DNA of 64,000 bases from Bactrocera neohumeralis (taxonomy: Eukaryota > Arthropoda > Insecta > Diptera > Tephritidae). How positions within the stretch are numbered: the stretch's first letter is position 1; each line of letters starts with the position of its first letter. Shown piece by piece: positions 1-10,830 of the stretch. Location of the stretch: NCBI RefSeq assembly GCF_024586455.1, contig NC_065921.1:44786574-44850573 (forward strand), given 5' to 3'. The position numbers and the translations under genes were made by a program. The notes below the pieces were generated by a model. The model saw only the letters and a list, made by a program, of their open reading frames with translations, did no database searches and was not told the DNA's origin.

Positions 1-79
1 TGTGTACACGCTCCGAAGTACAGATGCGGCTGAAGAAAATCAGTCCTATTATTTTCCGGACAAACCCTGCACTTATTGC
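1..79 (-). mobile_element. End fragment of a mariner-type element
   Basis: The first 79 bases match, almost base for base, the right end of the deleted mariner at 27511-28311: both carry a CTCCGAAGTACAG block and end in TTTCCGGACAAACCCTG. The copy therefore begins outside the window and its 5' (transposase-start) end lies here, in minus orientation. Only the terminal part is visible, so length and coding state are unknown. Confidence 0.6.
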
Positions 80-2779
80 ACAGTATAGGTTTTCGTTTGA
101 TGGCGTCCAGTATGCGTGGCAGTAGTCCGATTACGCCCATCTACGAACTCGTAGTTTTTTTGTATGTACTAAGGAACGTTTTGGTATCGGTTGCCAGTTT
201 TCCTTTTTTCGCTTTCCAAAATATTTCCGAACTGAAGACTTCGTGAATAATTTCCAAAAGCTTTCATGAAGCGCTTCACATTTATCACACTTTTGACATA
301 CTATACTTAAATGCGTTATAAATTTTTTGAAATTAAATTAAAGCATATTTTGGAGACTATACTATAAGTAAAAAATTTGTCCCGCCAATAAAGCGCTGAA
401 ACTGGTTTATCATTCACATAAAAAGTAGTCACATAACCTTTTCTGGATATGATTCGGTCTTCAGAAGTTCATCCGTTTAAAGAGCCGGCTTTTCGGACCG
501 TACTGATGAAAACATTTAACACTTGCATGATTAATATTGACGTGGAAAAATAATAAATACCGATCAATGACCTTAACATTGATTCCAACTTTAGGTTTTA
601 TCAATATTTTTGTGGATGCAAAGAAGCCAAGGACGTCTATTCAGGAATTTCGCAATGTGACAATTTGATGATTTACTATATGTACCCTGAAATTTGACTC
701 ATCTTAAGTTTGAAGCAGAATATGCGAGTTTACCGAAGTACACTGAACCTAAATGACCAGCGCGTGTCTCTACTTTGACAGGTGGTTTGAAAGCTGTCAA
801 TATAACAGTTTCCATTCCTCTGAAAAAATACCCTTTATATGTAATAATGCATTTATACACAGAATTATATATTCTTATTTTTCTTATACACGATTATTAT
901 ATTTTATGGTCATATTCATGCGAATTTTCGGTAGTGAAATTATGTGTCTGCACAATTGCCACAAACTAAAAATATATTAACCTCGGTAGCTTTCTACTTT
1001 GCCTTATCTTATCTTATCTCGAGCGTTTTGCGTCGATTTATACGCAATTTCCACGCGTTAAATCCATAGAAGTGCTGAGTAACTAATTTTTTTGCCAAAT
1101 TTAGAGTGCTTGGTAACTGATAATTATTAAGTAGTTTCCCAAATTGACTTGTGGTAGGTCATGAATTGGTTCAACAGCGCAAATTTCAAAAAAAAAAAAA
1201 AGAAATAAATATCAACAAAAAGGTGTGAATAATCTGGTGGTTGCATAAAATGCTGATAAATGGCTGCGCTAGAAATAAAATCGCATGGTATTCAAATGCG
1301 TGTGCGTAGGTGTGTAGTGTAAGCGTGTGGTCTTTTCCAATGTATATACCATTTAAAAAATCTAGAAAAATGCTAATTTCAACAATCGGCTGCGTGAAAA
1401 GTGAAATGAACTTGGCAACAGCGTCAAGCAGTACTCGGCGCCTATGATTTGATTGTATCTGCATGTGTGGCTATGTGTATAAGCACAAACAAGCATTTGA
1501 ATATCTGCGATCTGTGCTTGCGCAGATAACGGATGAGAGCAGCTGCTGCCCATAAACGTCACGCGGCTTCAAACCAAGCCGATAAAAACAATTACATATA
1601 TTCACTCAGTCGCACTCGCCAACCTGTCGCGAGGCTGTTTACTCTCTATGTATAAATACATGCATAATCTATTTAAGTGTGAATTTTGATTAATATGTAC
1701 TCAACTACAATACTGTTATGGCCTAAATACCTCTATTGCGGTACTTATGAAATTTCCATACAACTATCTGCGCAGCAACACACGCCTAGTAACTGGCGAA
1801 AAACTCTTGCCGTGGTGGGAGGCAGTTGAAGTGGCTATATGCATGCGTTATGCTAATAAATAACGGTCAACTGATCGCCAAACAATCACTCATACGCACT
1901 ATGGAAGCGTTGTAATGGCGCCGTTCAGGTGTTTTTCAATTATCCGCATAATTTCCGTGCGTGGTTTTGTTTACATTCATCGCGTTGTTATTCTTGCAAA
2001 AATTTACATTTTAACATTTTTATTTTTTTTTTTGCAATTTTTTTTATTTCTATGCCGTTAACTAGATTTTATTTGCAATTCTTATGGAGTTTGTGATAAG
2101 CGCTCACTTGCAAAACAAGCGCTCCAGGGGCACCTGTATATAGATGTGTTTTGAAATAGTAATACCGCTATTCTGGTATATTTTACGGTAGGTCTCAATG
2201 CAAATTTTATCGCACAGTTGCACCGTTATCTGAATCGGCAGGTTAGTGTGAAAGTGGATTTTGAGCACTTTTCATTTTTCGGTTTTTAATTTTAAGGTAC
2301 ATATATTTAAAAGTCATACCATTGCTGTTTAATAAATCAGCATATTTCGCGTCTTCGTAAATAATTCTATACTCTCACAACATATGGATACAGAGTTTTG
2401 ATCTCCTACTCTTTGTAAAACCAAAAACTAATCGAGATAAATGTAGAGTTATACATATACATATATGTATATATGTATATAGTATGTATACTTTTTAGTG
2501 ATCACGAGACGGGTTGAATTCCGGCAGCTTGAGCAAAAATCTAGATATTCTAAAAATCCAATGTCACAGTGTGAATATAGGCTGGGCTGGAACGAGAGTA
2601 GAATTTTGGGTACTTTATTATTTTGTAATTGATTTAAGAAATGTTTAACTTTAAACTAAAATTTTATTTTTTATACATATTTCAACATTTAATTTACAGC
2701 ATAAAATCAATACGGTGTTTGCTCATTTTACTAAATCTTTCCATTATTTATTCTGGTTCCACAGCAATTTCATAGTTTA
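80..2779. other. Intergenic, no gene seen
   Basis: No convincing coding region on either strand; open frames are short and of low complexity. Positions about 103-200 contain a phrase (GCGTGGCAGTAGTCCGAT and following) that resembles the interior of the Helentron-like elements at 18965-20040, so this is probably a small decayed piece of one. A TATA/CATA/GTAT microsatellite lies at about 2452-2492. The rest is unremarkable AT-rich DNA. Confidence 0.6.
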
Positions 2780-3872
2780 TGTTGAGGGGTGCTAAACCAT
2801 TCAATCTTTTCTGGAGCATCGTTGTTCTGAGTCAAGTCTTGATTCGGCACAAAGAAGAAAAAGATCGTTCAGCGCTAACATTTTGGCTGGCAAAGTGCAG
2901 AGTACCTGAAGGAGAATATGAGTCGACGGATATATGTATATCCTTATCGCAAGTGCTGAGGCTTTCTAAGGCCAAAAGCACTTGTGTTCTCGTAGTCATT
3001 TTTATTTTCTATAGTTGATGAAAAAGCGTTACTTCTGCTTTGAGCTTCATTTTTTGCAGTGCTTTGTTTCCGGGCAGGATTTTCGCAAAACGTCTAATTA
3101 GGCATTCAATGAGTATAGTTAAATCCTTTTCTTCCAAATTTAGGTTAAATTTTGGTAAGAGTTGACTCAAATTGAAACTTTCAATAACTTCATCGTTTTT
3201 AAAACTGGCATGACCGTGTCAATGAGTGGAATGTATGCAGAAACCCTGTAAATGTCTTCACAGCTTTGAGATGGGTGATTGTTTCGATGACTCTGACAAC
3301 CACATGTTCCGGGGTTTTCTACTTCAACATCTAATTTTTCAACCATCTGTGTAGCATTTGAAAAATTTTCATTAAAGCGATGATCAGCATACATTCTTCG
3401 CGTGTTCAGTGTTGCAAGCAATGTTGTTATGACGTGCTTACGACCTTACGAAATCATGGTCGATTGATTCGTTCTGCAGAATCACACTAAGTGGCTGCGT
3501 CAATGACACTGAGACAGAAATTTCCAATAATAAATTCGAAGTTGCACAATACTGTGACTAAATTCGACGCTTTTACTGCAGTCGTTCCATTCTTCCATTC
3601 GCTTATTTTTGTCAGTAATTGAACGATTTCTGGAAGGGTAATGATGTGATTTGATGAACGGCATCATGTCCATGTATCCACCTTGTCTCACAAAGCTGCA
3701 CAATTTTTCTGCCCAAGAATTGAGCTAAAAAAGCCTTACGTTTCAGTCTTGAAACTTGGAAAAATGTCGTAACTTCTCTGAATATTTCAGATATTTTTTT
3801 AATCAAAGCAAGTGTGAAGCTTCTTTTTGCATTTCCTTTACGGTTCCGCGATCTTCCAACATAACAATACAA
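2780..3872 (-). pseudogene. Decayed hAT-type transposase remnant
   Basis: Reading the minus strand from 3872 downward gives broken pieces of a hAT-superfamily transposase of the TTF/ZMYM1-like kind. They include CETRWIHGHDAV (3612-3872 frame), then LTQPLSVILQ, then a YRVSAYIPLIDTV piece (3167-3421), then a LLPKFNLNLEEKDL stretch and further helical sequence. The order matches the family (CPTRW motif, then the helical insertion). The reading frame changes several times and in-frame stops interrupt it, so no protein can be made. I do not see the C-terminal dimerisation domain, terminal repeats or target duplication. Family level is fairly safe; the exact lineage is not. Confidence 0.55.
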
Positions 3873-4101
3873 CCATCAGTATATACTTCTACACTTATAC
3901 TACTGTGATCAAATTGAAAGGTGAATTTTTAATTTATACTTCGGGTGTTTTTCGAATCTAATTTTTTTTTCTGTAAGTTAGTCGAACTGTTAGCGACATT
4001 TATGCTAAATTTCAATTTAGTATTTGAGATACGCGTCGTTTTGTAAGGCTCTAAAAGAAAATTCTTCGATTTTTACTATATCTGAATTTATTTAACAAAG
4101 A

Positions 4102-4440
4102 AGTGCGATAATGCGCCATCTCATACGGCATTGGTTATTTGTGATCATTTCGCCACATTTTCAACTATTATGGTGCGTACACCGCATTCGCCTAATTTAT
4201 CCTCGTGTAACTTCTAGCTATTCAGCAAATTCACATGACCACTCCGAGGACTCAATTGAGGATATGAAAGCTCAATCGAAGGTGGCTCTGAGGATTTTTC
4301 CAAGGAGAATTCTTCCAAGTGCTATGATGACTGGAAAATTCGTTGGCATAAGTGTTTTGCAGTGGGAGGCGATTACTTTGAAGGAGATGAAATGGCCAAA
4401 TTCACCTTTCAATTTGATCACAGTAGTATTTCCTTATAAA
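4102..4440 (+). pseudogene. Mariner transposase C-terminal remnant
   Basis: Plus-strand translation gives CDNAPSHTALVICDHFA, which contains the second catalytic Asp region of mariner transposases. It is followed by a damaged 'PHSPNLSSCNF' version of the YSPDLAPCDF motif, then ESIEDMKAQSK, and in another frame DDWKIRWHKC and GGDYFEGDE, the typical mariner C-terminus. At least one frameshift and one in-frame stop separate these pieces. The N-terminal half is missing, and no terminal inverted repeats were recognised. It belongs to a different mariner lineage from the intact element at 9535-10828. Confidence 0.65.
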
Positions 4441-5562
4441 TGTTTATGCATATGTACATATGTGTATTCTTTCACTTTACAGTAGATAAATTAAGAATCA
4501 ATCAAGATATCGGAATAAAACTTTTCGAAAATAGCGCTTTTAAGCTATATCATATCATTCATGCTACAGAATTTTCCTGTAAAAGTCGGGTACTCTGTAA
4601 GATACGGTAATAAAAATCAAATAGAAAATAAAGTCAAAATTGCGTAAAAATTGATCAAAACCTCACCTTATACCTTGTGTCATATACATACTTGTATGTC
4701 TCTTAATCTGTTATATAACCATCTTTTATTTATGTGTCTTTTAACTATGTGTTCTGGTACCAAAAATGGATAAAATCCGGTCAGTACTTCCCCCAAATAC
4801 TGGGCACAGTCATTTCTGACTTCCCAGTTGACTTAACTTAAGATCATATGTATTCTAAACGTAATTCTGTTCTTAAACATAATTTGCACACGTACTTTTC
4901 CACCTAAGAAGCTGTTGTCGAAACCGTCGATATCGGATCTGTATACGACTGTTGTATGCCGAAAGTCATATAAGACATTTCTATCACCTACTTAAATGCG
5001 TTGGATGATTCTCCAATAGGTCATGCAGTTTCAGATTCAAGCTAACGAATAGCAAACCAGTAAAGTCCCTATTTCACATATTACCAAACTGTCCATCATA
5101 CTGTTGAATAAAATAATAATATTCATTTCTTTAATTTCAAACAAATAACCTTTTTTTTCTCTACCAAAGCAATTGCTGAAAGCATACAATCATTTTCAAT
5201 GAAGATGGATCCACAAAACTAGCATTTAGAAATTACCATCAACCTATCACTTACCGAAGTTTTTTCATAATGACCCTTGTCGTTTACTCGAGGGTTTTCT
5301 TTTTTTCAAATTATAAAATCACTATAGCTGTCCTAATCTTGAAGAGCATCGAGTTGAAGAAGTTTATAGTATAAATAAAATAAACTGGCATAATCAAGTA
5401 TAACTCAACAATAGTAATCATTTACACCACTTTAGTAAGGCATCCATATGATCTTTGTGGTTGTGGGAGGACCTCGAGGCTAAATAAAGTCGCCAAAACT
5501 CTTATTCCTTCTACGACAATATTTTACAGTTTCTCAAATAGTGTATTCCATGGAACTGTTTT
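4441..5562. other. Intergenic, nothing recognised
   Basis: AT-rich sequence between a mariner remnant and the 3' end of the secreted-protein gene. No open frame has recognisable motifs. No tRNA-like fold or tandem array was seen. Confidence 0.5.
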
Positions 5563-5568
5563 TTTATT
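5563..5568 (-). other. Candidate poly(A) signal of the EHLR-repeat gene
   Basis: AATAAA on the minus strand (TTTATT on plus), about 190 bp downstream of the stop codon at 5756-5758. It is the first canonical hexamer after the stop that I see. Transcript end not demonstrated. Confidence 0.45.
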
Positions 5569-5755
5569 GTTTTTCAATAGTTGCTTCTTAAATTACAAAA
5601 TACAAAGTAAAAATTACAACTTACAATACCTACAGGAGAGAACTGAATGTAAATTTTATATCATTCTTATAAAATGCTAAACTAAACTTCATGAAAATGA
5701 AAAAATATCAACTGTATTCAAGTATGAAGAAGTTTAAGTAACACTTTTCAAGTGC

Positions 5756-8254
5756 TCAATAGCAATCTTTCTGCAACGGCGACTGTTTCTGATTGGCTAA
5801 ACGTAAGTGCTCCAAGGCGATTTCGTGCGCTCGAAAATGCTCACGTGTCGCCTTCTCCAAAGCAGCCAAAGCGGCATCATTGCCGTAGACAATTTTCATA
5901 TTGTCGGCGTTCGGCACGAGCGGTGCAATCGGAAGTATGGGTGCTGCTGGCGCTAGTGATGCAAGGGGTCCACTGGGAGCAACAGGAGCAATCGGAACAG
6001 ACGGTGCAATTGGTTTCTGACCGAAAGTTGCAGCGATTGGCTGTTCGATCTTTTGTGCCTGATGCAAGGCGGCTAGTGCGGAGGCCAGAGACGCCGCATC
6101 AGCTGTTGCTAGTGTATCCTTACCACCCTGTTGATTGGTTATATAATGTAGGAAGTAGGGATTATCCAATTTGAGATAACCCTCATTGGCGTCGCGCAAA
6201 TAGTAAACGCCGGGATTGGCGTAAACTTGCTGTTGTTGCGCGGGTTCCTGTGCACCGATATAGTAGGCAGTAGTCGCTATGGGCGTGCCGATCTGTTTGA
6301 CATTACCGCCCGGTACGGCGTAACGTAATAAATATGGATTGCCTGCATATTTTTCCGTTTCGCGTATGTCGTAGGTAGCAGCCGGATCGAACTGATATTG
6401 TGACTGTATTAATGACTCAAGTGTATCTTTTGCGGGTGCCGCGATCGGTAATTGTGGTTTTTCAGCGTAATGCACAGCTTCCTTATTTTCATTTGACTGA
6501 TCCAAACGTTCCTGCTCTTGACGACGTTGCTCCTCTTGTTGCAAGCGCAGCAGCTCTTCAGCTTGTAAGCGTTGTTCTTCTCTTAAGCGCTCAGTTTCGG
6601 CTAAAAGTTCAGCTTCACGCTGCTTCGCTTCCTCTGCGCGTAAATGCGCTTCTTCATCAGCGAATTGCTCCTCCGCTAGTTTATCAGTTGACGCGTCATA
6701 CAATAAGGGTTTTACTTCAGTTTCAGTTTGGACCTTTTCAGTTTTTGATGTCAGACTCGCCTTCAAATTTGCTTCCTTCACCAGCTTGAGATGCTCTTCA
6801 CGTGCGCGCTGCACCTCAGCCGTTTCTTGCACGCCGGCATACACTTGCGGCTGACTCTGATAATTATCTATTTGCAGGGATGATTTTGCAGTGGCTAACT
6901 TTTCGTTATTGGCTGCTGGCGCGCTTTGCTGTAGTGTCTGCGTGAACACAGGCTGTTGTGCTGCCAGTTTAGGTGCGTTTTCACTAGTTAAAGGCGCAAC
7001 GAATACTTTGTTTAACGTTTCTTCGAATTCGCGCAAGTGCTCTTCGCGTGCACGTTTCACTTCAGGCGTGTCCTGCACAGGTGTAAGCGTTTGTTCTTGC
7101 TTTTGCTCGCTGGTCGGCGCGGATCCGCTCAACGTACCGCTTTTAAACGCATCGGACAATTGTTTTTGCTGCTCTAAGTAAATGTTGCCCGATTGTATGA
7201 GATTCTGAGTTTCCGACGTCGTTTGTGTGAGTTTTTGTACACCACTTTGACTTTGCAGCTGCTTGTCTTCATATTTCTTGCCTTCCTTCTCCTCCTTCTC
7301 TGTGCGCAATTTCGCCTCATTCCATAAGCGCAAATGCTCTGCCTTGGCGCGCTGCACTTCTGGCGTCTCCTGCAAGTAACTCAAATTCTCAACTATTGTC
7401 ACTCCCTGTGCCGGCTGCTGTACACCTGCTGTATATTCAAGGTGCGCCACTTTCGATGATTTTACGTCGTTGCTGTCGCTTTCCTTTCCAGCTGACGCCT
7501 GTAAAGCTTGCACGCGCTGCACTTGCTCCTGATAGATGCGCAAGTGCTCTTCACGCGCCTTCTTCTGCTCGGCTGTTTCACTTAAGAATACAGCCTGTGT
7601 TGGCGCATTTTGGAATAACTTTTCACCTGCGTCTGGTGAATAAATTTTTGACTTCACCGCTTGTTCACCAGCGCTAATTTGCTGCGCTTTGCCTTGCTCT
7701 TCCTGTTGCAGAGCTAGCATGGCTTTGCGTCTTGACTCATTCCAGAAGCGTAAATGCTCCTCGCGCAGCTGCTTGATTATTGAAGTTTCTTGACTGTAGT
7801 CACTTTTCGGCGCTATTAGTACAGCCTCGAATGCGTTGATTTTCGCTAGCATATCTGCAGTGGGCTCTTTACCCGCGACTTTTAGGTGATCCAGTTCCTG
7901 TCTATATTGATCGTACACATGTACGGCCCATAACCGAAAATGTTCATCGCGCTTTTTTATAAGCTCGGTCTCATCCTTCAGTGTACCTTTGGCGAGTTGA
8001 TTTAAATATTCTTCATAAGTAATTCGCCTGCTTTCAATCGGCTCTGGATATCTGTAACCAAATAGTTCCGTGGGGGCCCGTTGATTGATATAGCGCGTAT
8101 AGTCCGGTGTTAATGCATTCACTGCAGCGAATTCACCACGCGCTGGACTGTAAGCTAGTAACTCCGCACGATATGGATAACCGGCGACTGCGGCCGCATA
8201 AACGCCACTACTAGCCGCCAACAAGCTGAGCACCGAAACCACAAATAACCGCAT
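5756..8254 (-). CDS. Secreted EHLR-repeat protein, 832 aa, likely cuticle/extracellular
   Basis: One uninterrupted frame of 832 residues. Residues 1-20 form a classical signal peptide (hydrophobic LFVVSVLSLLAASS, likely cleavage after VYA). The mature protein carries a recurring module whose core is A-R-E-E-H-L-R, with copies centred near residues 104, 166, 236, 306, 405, 487 and 536 and a variant near 805. Most are preceded by ET(A/P)E-V-(Q/K)-R, and three or four are followed by W-N-E or similar. Residues about 530-590 are a strongly charged E/R/Q-rich likely coiled coil. The stretch of about 640-720 has Tyr/Pro/Asn-rich 'NPYLLRY' and 'NPYFLHY' pieces, and about 750-780 is Pro/Ala-rich. Low complexity, secretion and a TATA-driven promoter resemble insect structural (cuticle or matrix) proteins, but I do not recognise the gene and no chitin-binding R&R motif is seen. 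The ATG is supported by the signal peptide and the promoter 156 bp upstream. Confidence 0.85.
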   Translation of the reverse strand: MRLFVVSVLSLLAASSGVYAAAVAGYPYRAELLAYSPARGEFAAVNALTPDYTRYINQRAPTELFGYRYPEPIESRRITYEEYLNQLAKGTLKDETELIKKRDEHFRLWAVHVYDQYRQELDHLKVAGKEPTADMLAKINAFEAVLIAPKSDYSQETSIIKQLREEHLRFWNESRRKAMLALQQEEQGKAQQISAGEQAVKSKIYSPDAGEKLFQNAPTQAVFLSETAEQKKAREEHLRIYQEQVQRVQALQASAGKESDSNDVKSSKVAHLEYTAGVQQPAQGVTIVENLSYLQETPEVQRAKAEHLRLWNEAKLRTEKEEKEGKKYEDKQLQSQSGVQKLTQTTSETQNLIQSGNIYLEQQKQLSDAFKSGTLSGSAPTSEQKQEQTLTPVQDTPEVKRAREEHLREFEETLNKVFVAPLTSENAPKLAAQQPVFTQTLQQSAPAANNEKLATAKSSLQIDNYQSQPQVYAGVQETAEVQRAREEHLKLVKEANLKASLTSKTEKVQTETEVKPLLYDASTDKLAEEQFADEEAHLRAEEAKQREAELLAETERLREEQRLQAEELLRLQQEEQRRQEQERLDQSNENKEAVHYAEKPQLPIAAPAKDTLESLIQSQYQFDPAATYDIRETEKYAGNPYLLRYAVPGGNVKQIGTPIATTAYYIGAQEPAQQQQVYANPGVYYLRDANEGYLKLDNPYFLHYITNQQGGKDTLATADAASLASALAALHQAQKIEQPIAATFGQKPIAPSVPIAPVAPSGPLASLAPAAPILPIAPLVPNADNMKIVYGNDAALAALEKATREHFRAHEIALEHLRLANQKQSPLQKDCY

Positions 8255-8406
8255 CGCTGTTGCTTCTCTATATTATGGAAGCACCTATCGGCTCCTGCTA
8301 TCCTTCAGTATATATTGTAGGTATCGCACAACTGCTACGTTCGCAAAGTAAATCCACACGGAGTTGCCGGAAGTAGCCTAGTACGTCGCCTGCCGCTCGA
8401 AACAAA

Positions 8407-8444
8407 ACTGATGTCTCACACTGTCCACTCCTGCCTATTTATAC
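8407..8444 (-). promoter_or_regulatory. TATA box and initiator of the EHLR-repeat gene
   Basis: On the minus strand TATAAATAG (plus 8436-8444) is followed by TCAGTT (plus 8407-8412), a perfect match to the Drosophila initiator TCA(G/T)T(C/T). The distance from the first T of the TATA box to the initiator A is 34 nt, close to the usual 30-31. This predicts transcription from about 8410 and a 5' leader of about 155 nt. Strong TATA plus Inr is typical of highly, stage-specifically expressed insect genes such as cuticle genes (general knowledge). Start site inferred, not shown. Confidence 0.6.
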
Positions 8445-9532
8445 GAATTGCGCACAGCGTCCGTTCGGCCCTTTTCAATGCGAACAACTGTACTTAGGGT
8501 ATTCTTAATGGATTCTTGAAACAGCAAAACAAAACATAAAATAGTTTACTAAATTAAACTTGGTCCGGCTGATGCGCCGAAATACGATACCGCCTGTGGT
8601 GTCCGCTACTATTGTGGTTATGCTCGCAAAACCAGAAACCAGAAATGCCGTTGTCAGCTCTAGCATGTCCTTGAGTTGCTTTTTATACGCTTCATCTTAC
8701 CATTACTCTTCCAACTGCTTATCAGTGTGTTATTTTTAGCTGTGGCCAACAAATGATCGGGCAGGATCGATTCGCACGTTGCCTTGCGCTTTGCAACGGT
8801 TGCTGGTAATAAATTTCGCATTGCCCCAGGTCAACGATATCAAGTTTACACTTGACACTTTCGGTTTGCCCTCTCCATAGGGATCGTTGCTACGCTTCAC
8901 CATATTACGATATACATATATGTAAGTGTATACATATATATGTACATAAGTATATCCATATACATATCTACATACATACTATACTTTTGGCTCTTTTCCC
9001 TTCGCCTTGTGGCAGCTGCACGTAATTGGCTTGATTGCAGTTTAAACTGTAAATATCATTAAATTTCCGCTAACCCAATTCCTTCCCTTATTACCTCCAG
9101 CTCATTTATAAATACTATCTTTTGTTTTATTTCGTCGTACAGTTAAACGTTGTCATCCTGTGTAGTAATTCAATGCGCCGCGTATATCGTAGTTTTAATG
9201 CCGCATTGGTCCGAAAAAACGGTGGGCAATTTATTGATTTTTTTATGACCTCAAGGCTGATCTCGACACTTTAGATTGATCGTCTTCAAAACAACTATGT
9301 ACTGTTCTGTACCTTTTATATATGTATATTTATTATGGTCAGTTTATTTCAAATGAAAAGCATTTTTTTCTTGTTTTTTTTTTAGCTCCTTTGAACTTCA
9401 GTCACAGTTGAGTTCAAAATATTAGCATAACTAGCCATGCATAGCGAATTTACTAAAGATATTGTAATCATTATTGTGAACACCTTCTTGAACAGAAATT
9501 ATGATAAAACCTTATGTCGTTTATTGCTGAAA
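8445..9532. other. Intergenic with microsatellite
   Basis: Upstream region of the secreted-protein gene. An interrupted ACAT/GTAT microsatellite runs from about 8910 to 8980. No coding region or RNA gene was recognised. Confidence 0.5.
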
Positions 9533-9534
9533 TA

Positions 9535-9563
9535 CGAGGGATGCTATATATATTTCTGGCCTA
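9535..9563. repeat. Mariner terminal inverted repeat, 3' side of transposase
   Basis: Starts CGAGGGATGCTATATATATT and ends TTCTGGCCTA. Pairs with the inverse of 10800-10828 at 25 of 29 positions. Confidence 0.9.
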
Positions 9564-9600
9564 ATAATGAAAATAGGAATATTTATCAAGTTAAATGGTT

Positions 9601-10653
9601 TTATTGTTTTTTAAAATATTCTCCATCAAGATTTATACACTTTTGCATGCGCTCAAACCAATTTTCGAAGCACTTCTTCCACTCCGATTGAGACACCTCC
9701 AAAACATGGTTTTTGACTACTTCAACAGCATCTTCTGGCGACGAAAATCGTAGACCATGCATTATTTTCTTGACGTGTGGGAATAAAAAGAAGTCATTGG
9801 GTGCCAAGTCAGGGCTGTACGGCGGATGACCCATCAAATCGACGTTTTGGCCGGTCAAAAAGGCGCTGGTTTGAGCCGATGTGTGAGAGCTCGCATTGTC
9901 ATGATGCACAATGATTCGTCTTCTCTTGTTCGTTTTTCGAATTTCTCCGAAGACTACAGGCAAACAAATGGTGGTGTACCACTCAGAATTGACCGCCCTA
10001 CGTTGCTCAAGCAGAACAGTCGCCACATGACCAGTTTTGCCGAAGAAACAGGCGACCATTTGCTTCGAAGTGCTTCTTCCACGAACAACTTTCGTTGGAT
10101 TTGGCTCGTCTTGGAAGACCCACACGTTCGATTGCTGTTTTGTTTCGGGCTCATACGCATAAATCCATGATTCTTCACCTGTGACGATCTTATAAACGTC
10201 TTTTGAAGCACCGCGATCATATTTTTTCAGCATTTCCTTACACCAATCCACACGAGCCTTTTTTTGAGCGATTGTCAAATTGTGCGGGATCCAACGAGTA
10301 CAAACCTTTTTTATGGCCAGGTGTTCATGCAATATCGAATGTATGCTGGTGGGAGAAATGCATAGGCATGCCTCTATCTGAAGGTATGTTACATGACGGT
10401 CTTGCATTATCAGTTCACCTACGGCATCACTGTTTTCTGGCACAACGGCTGTTTTTGGACGACCTTCACGGAATTCATCTTTGAGCGAGCGTCGGCCACG
10501 ATTGAATTCATTGTACCAGTTTTTCACAGTGCTATAGGATAGTGCTTCATAGCCATACAAAGATTTTAGTTCATCGATGCACTCTTGTCGTGATAATCCA
10601 CGTCGAAAGTTGTGAAAAATGATCGCACGAAAATGTTCACGAGTTAATTCCAT
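9601..10653 (-). CDS. Mariner transposase, 350 aa, D34D type with first catalytic Asp replaced by Glu
   Basis: Full-length mariner transposase without stops or frameshifts. The N-terminal paired helix-turn-helix DNA-binding half (about residues 1-110) includes GLSRQECIDEL and STVKNWYNEF. The WIPHNL linker (121-126) corresponds to the family WVPHEL motif. The DDE half shows TGEESWIYAY (158-167), HHDNASSH (D252) and YSPDLAPNDFFLFP (D287). D252 and D287 are separated by exactly 34 residues, the mariner signature. The first catalytic residue, normally Asp in TGDESW, is Glu160 (codon GAA at 10176-10174). In characterised Tc1/mariner enzymes changing a catalytic Asp usually abolishes or strongly reduces activity, so this copy may be dead despite its intact frame, or may bind TIRs without cutting. 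The gene lies within its own TIRs and has no host relationship to its neighbours. Confidence 0.93.
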   Translation of the reverse strand: MELTREHFRAIIFHNFRRGLSRQECIDELKSLYGYEALSYSTVKNWYNEFNRGRRSLKDEFREGRPKTAVVPENSDAVGELIMQDRHVTYLQIEACLCISPTSIHSILHEHLAIKKVCTRWIPHNLTIAQKKARVDWCKEMLKKYDRGASKDVYKIVTGEESWIYAYEPETKQQSNVWVFQDEPNPTKVVRGRSTSKQMVACFFGKTGHVATVLLEQRRAVNSEWYTTICLPVVFGEIRKTNKRRRIIVHHDNASSHTSAQTSAFLTGQNVDLMGHPPYSPDLAPNDFFLFPHVKKIMHGLRFSSPEDAVEVVKNHVLEVSQSEWKKCFENWFERMQKCINLDGEYFKKQ

Positions 10654-10799
10654 TTTTTGGCCGAAATGAATTTTTTAATTCCCTGTAAATAAAACAATTC
10701 ACGATTAAATGACAAAACGTTCTGTGTGATGTTATGCTAAAAAATTTCAAACTTTCCAATGGAAATGTCAGATAGCACCTGGCAAGACTTAGTGTTGCC

Positions 10800-10828
10800 T
10801 AGGCCAGAAATATATACAGCAGCCTCCG
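10800..10828. repeat. Mariner terminal inverted repeat, 5' side of transposase
   Basis: Inverse of the repeat at 9535-9563. It is followed immediately by the TA duplication at 10829-10830. Confidence 0.9.
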
Positions 10829-10830
10829 TA

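Larger units (their letters stand above)
9535..10828 (-). mobile_element. Complete mariner transposon with TIRs and TA target duplication
   Basis: The element is 1294 bp. Terminal inverted repeats of 29 bp lie at 9535-9563 and 10800-10828. They differ at only four positions and share the run GTATATATTTCTGGCCTA/CTATATATATTTCTGGCCTA. Both ends are flanked by TA (9533-9534 and 10829-10830), the normal mariner target duplication. One open transposase gene occupies 9601-10653 on the minus strand. Length, TIR length and coding layout match an autonomous D,D34D mariner. The sharp ends and undamaged frame show that it inserted recently compared with the surrounding remnants. Confidence 0.93.

Noticed and set aside
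6400..7677. Several 90-130 codon plus-strand frames across the secreted-protein gene
   Set aside because: Antisense shadows of the EHLR-repeat gene; no signal, motif or start context of their own.
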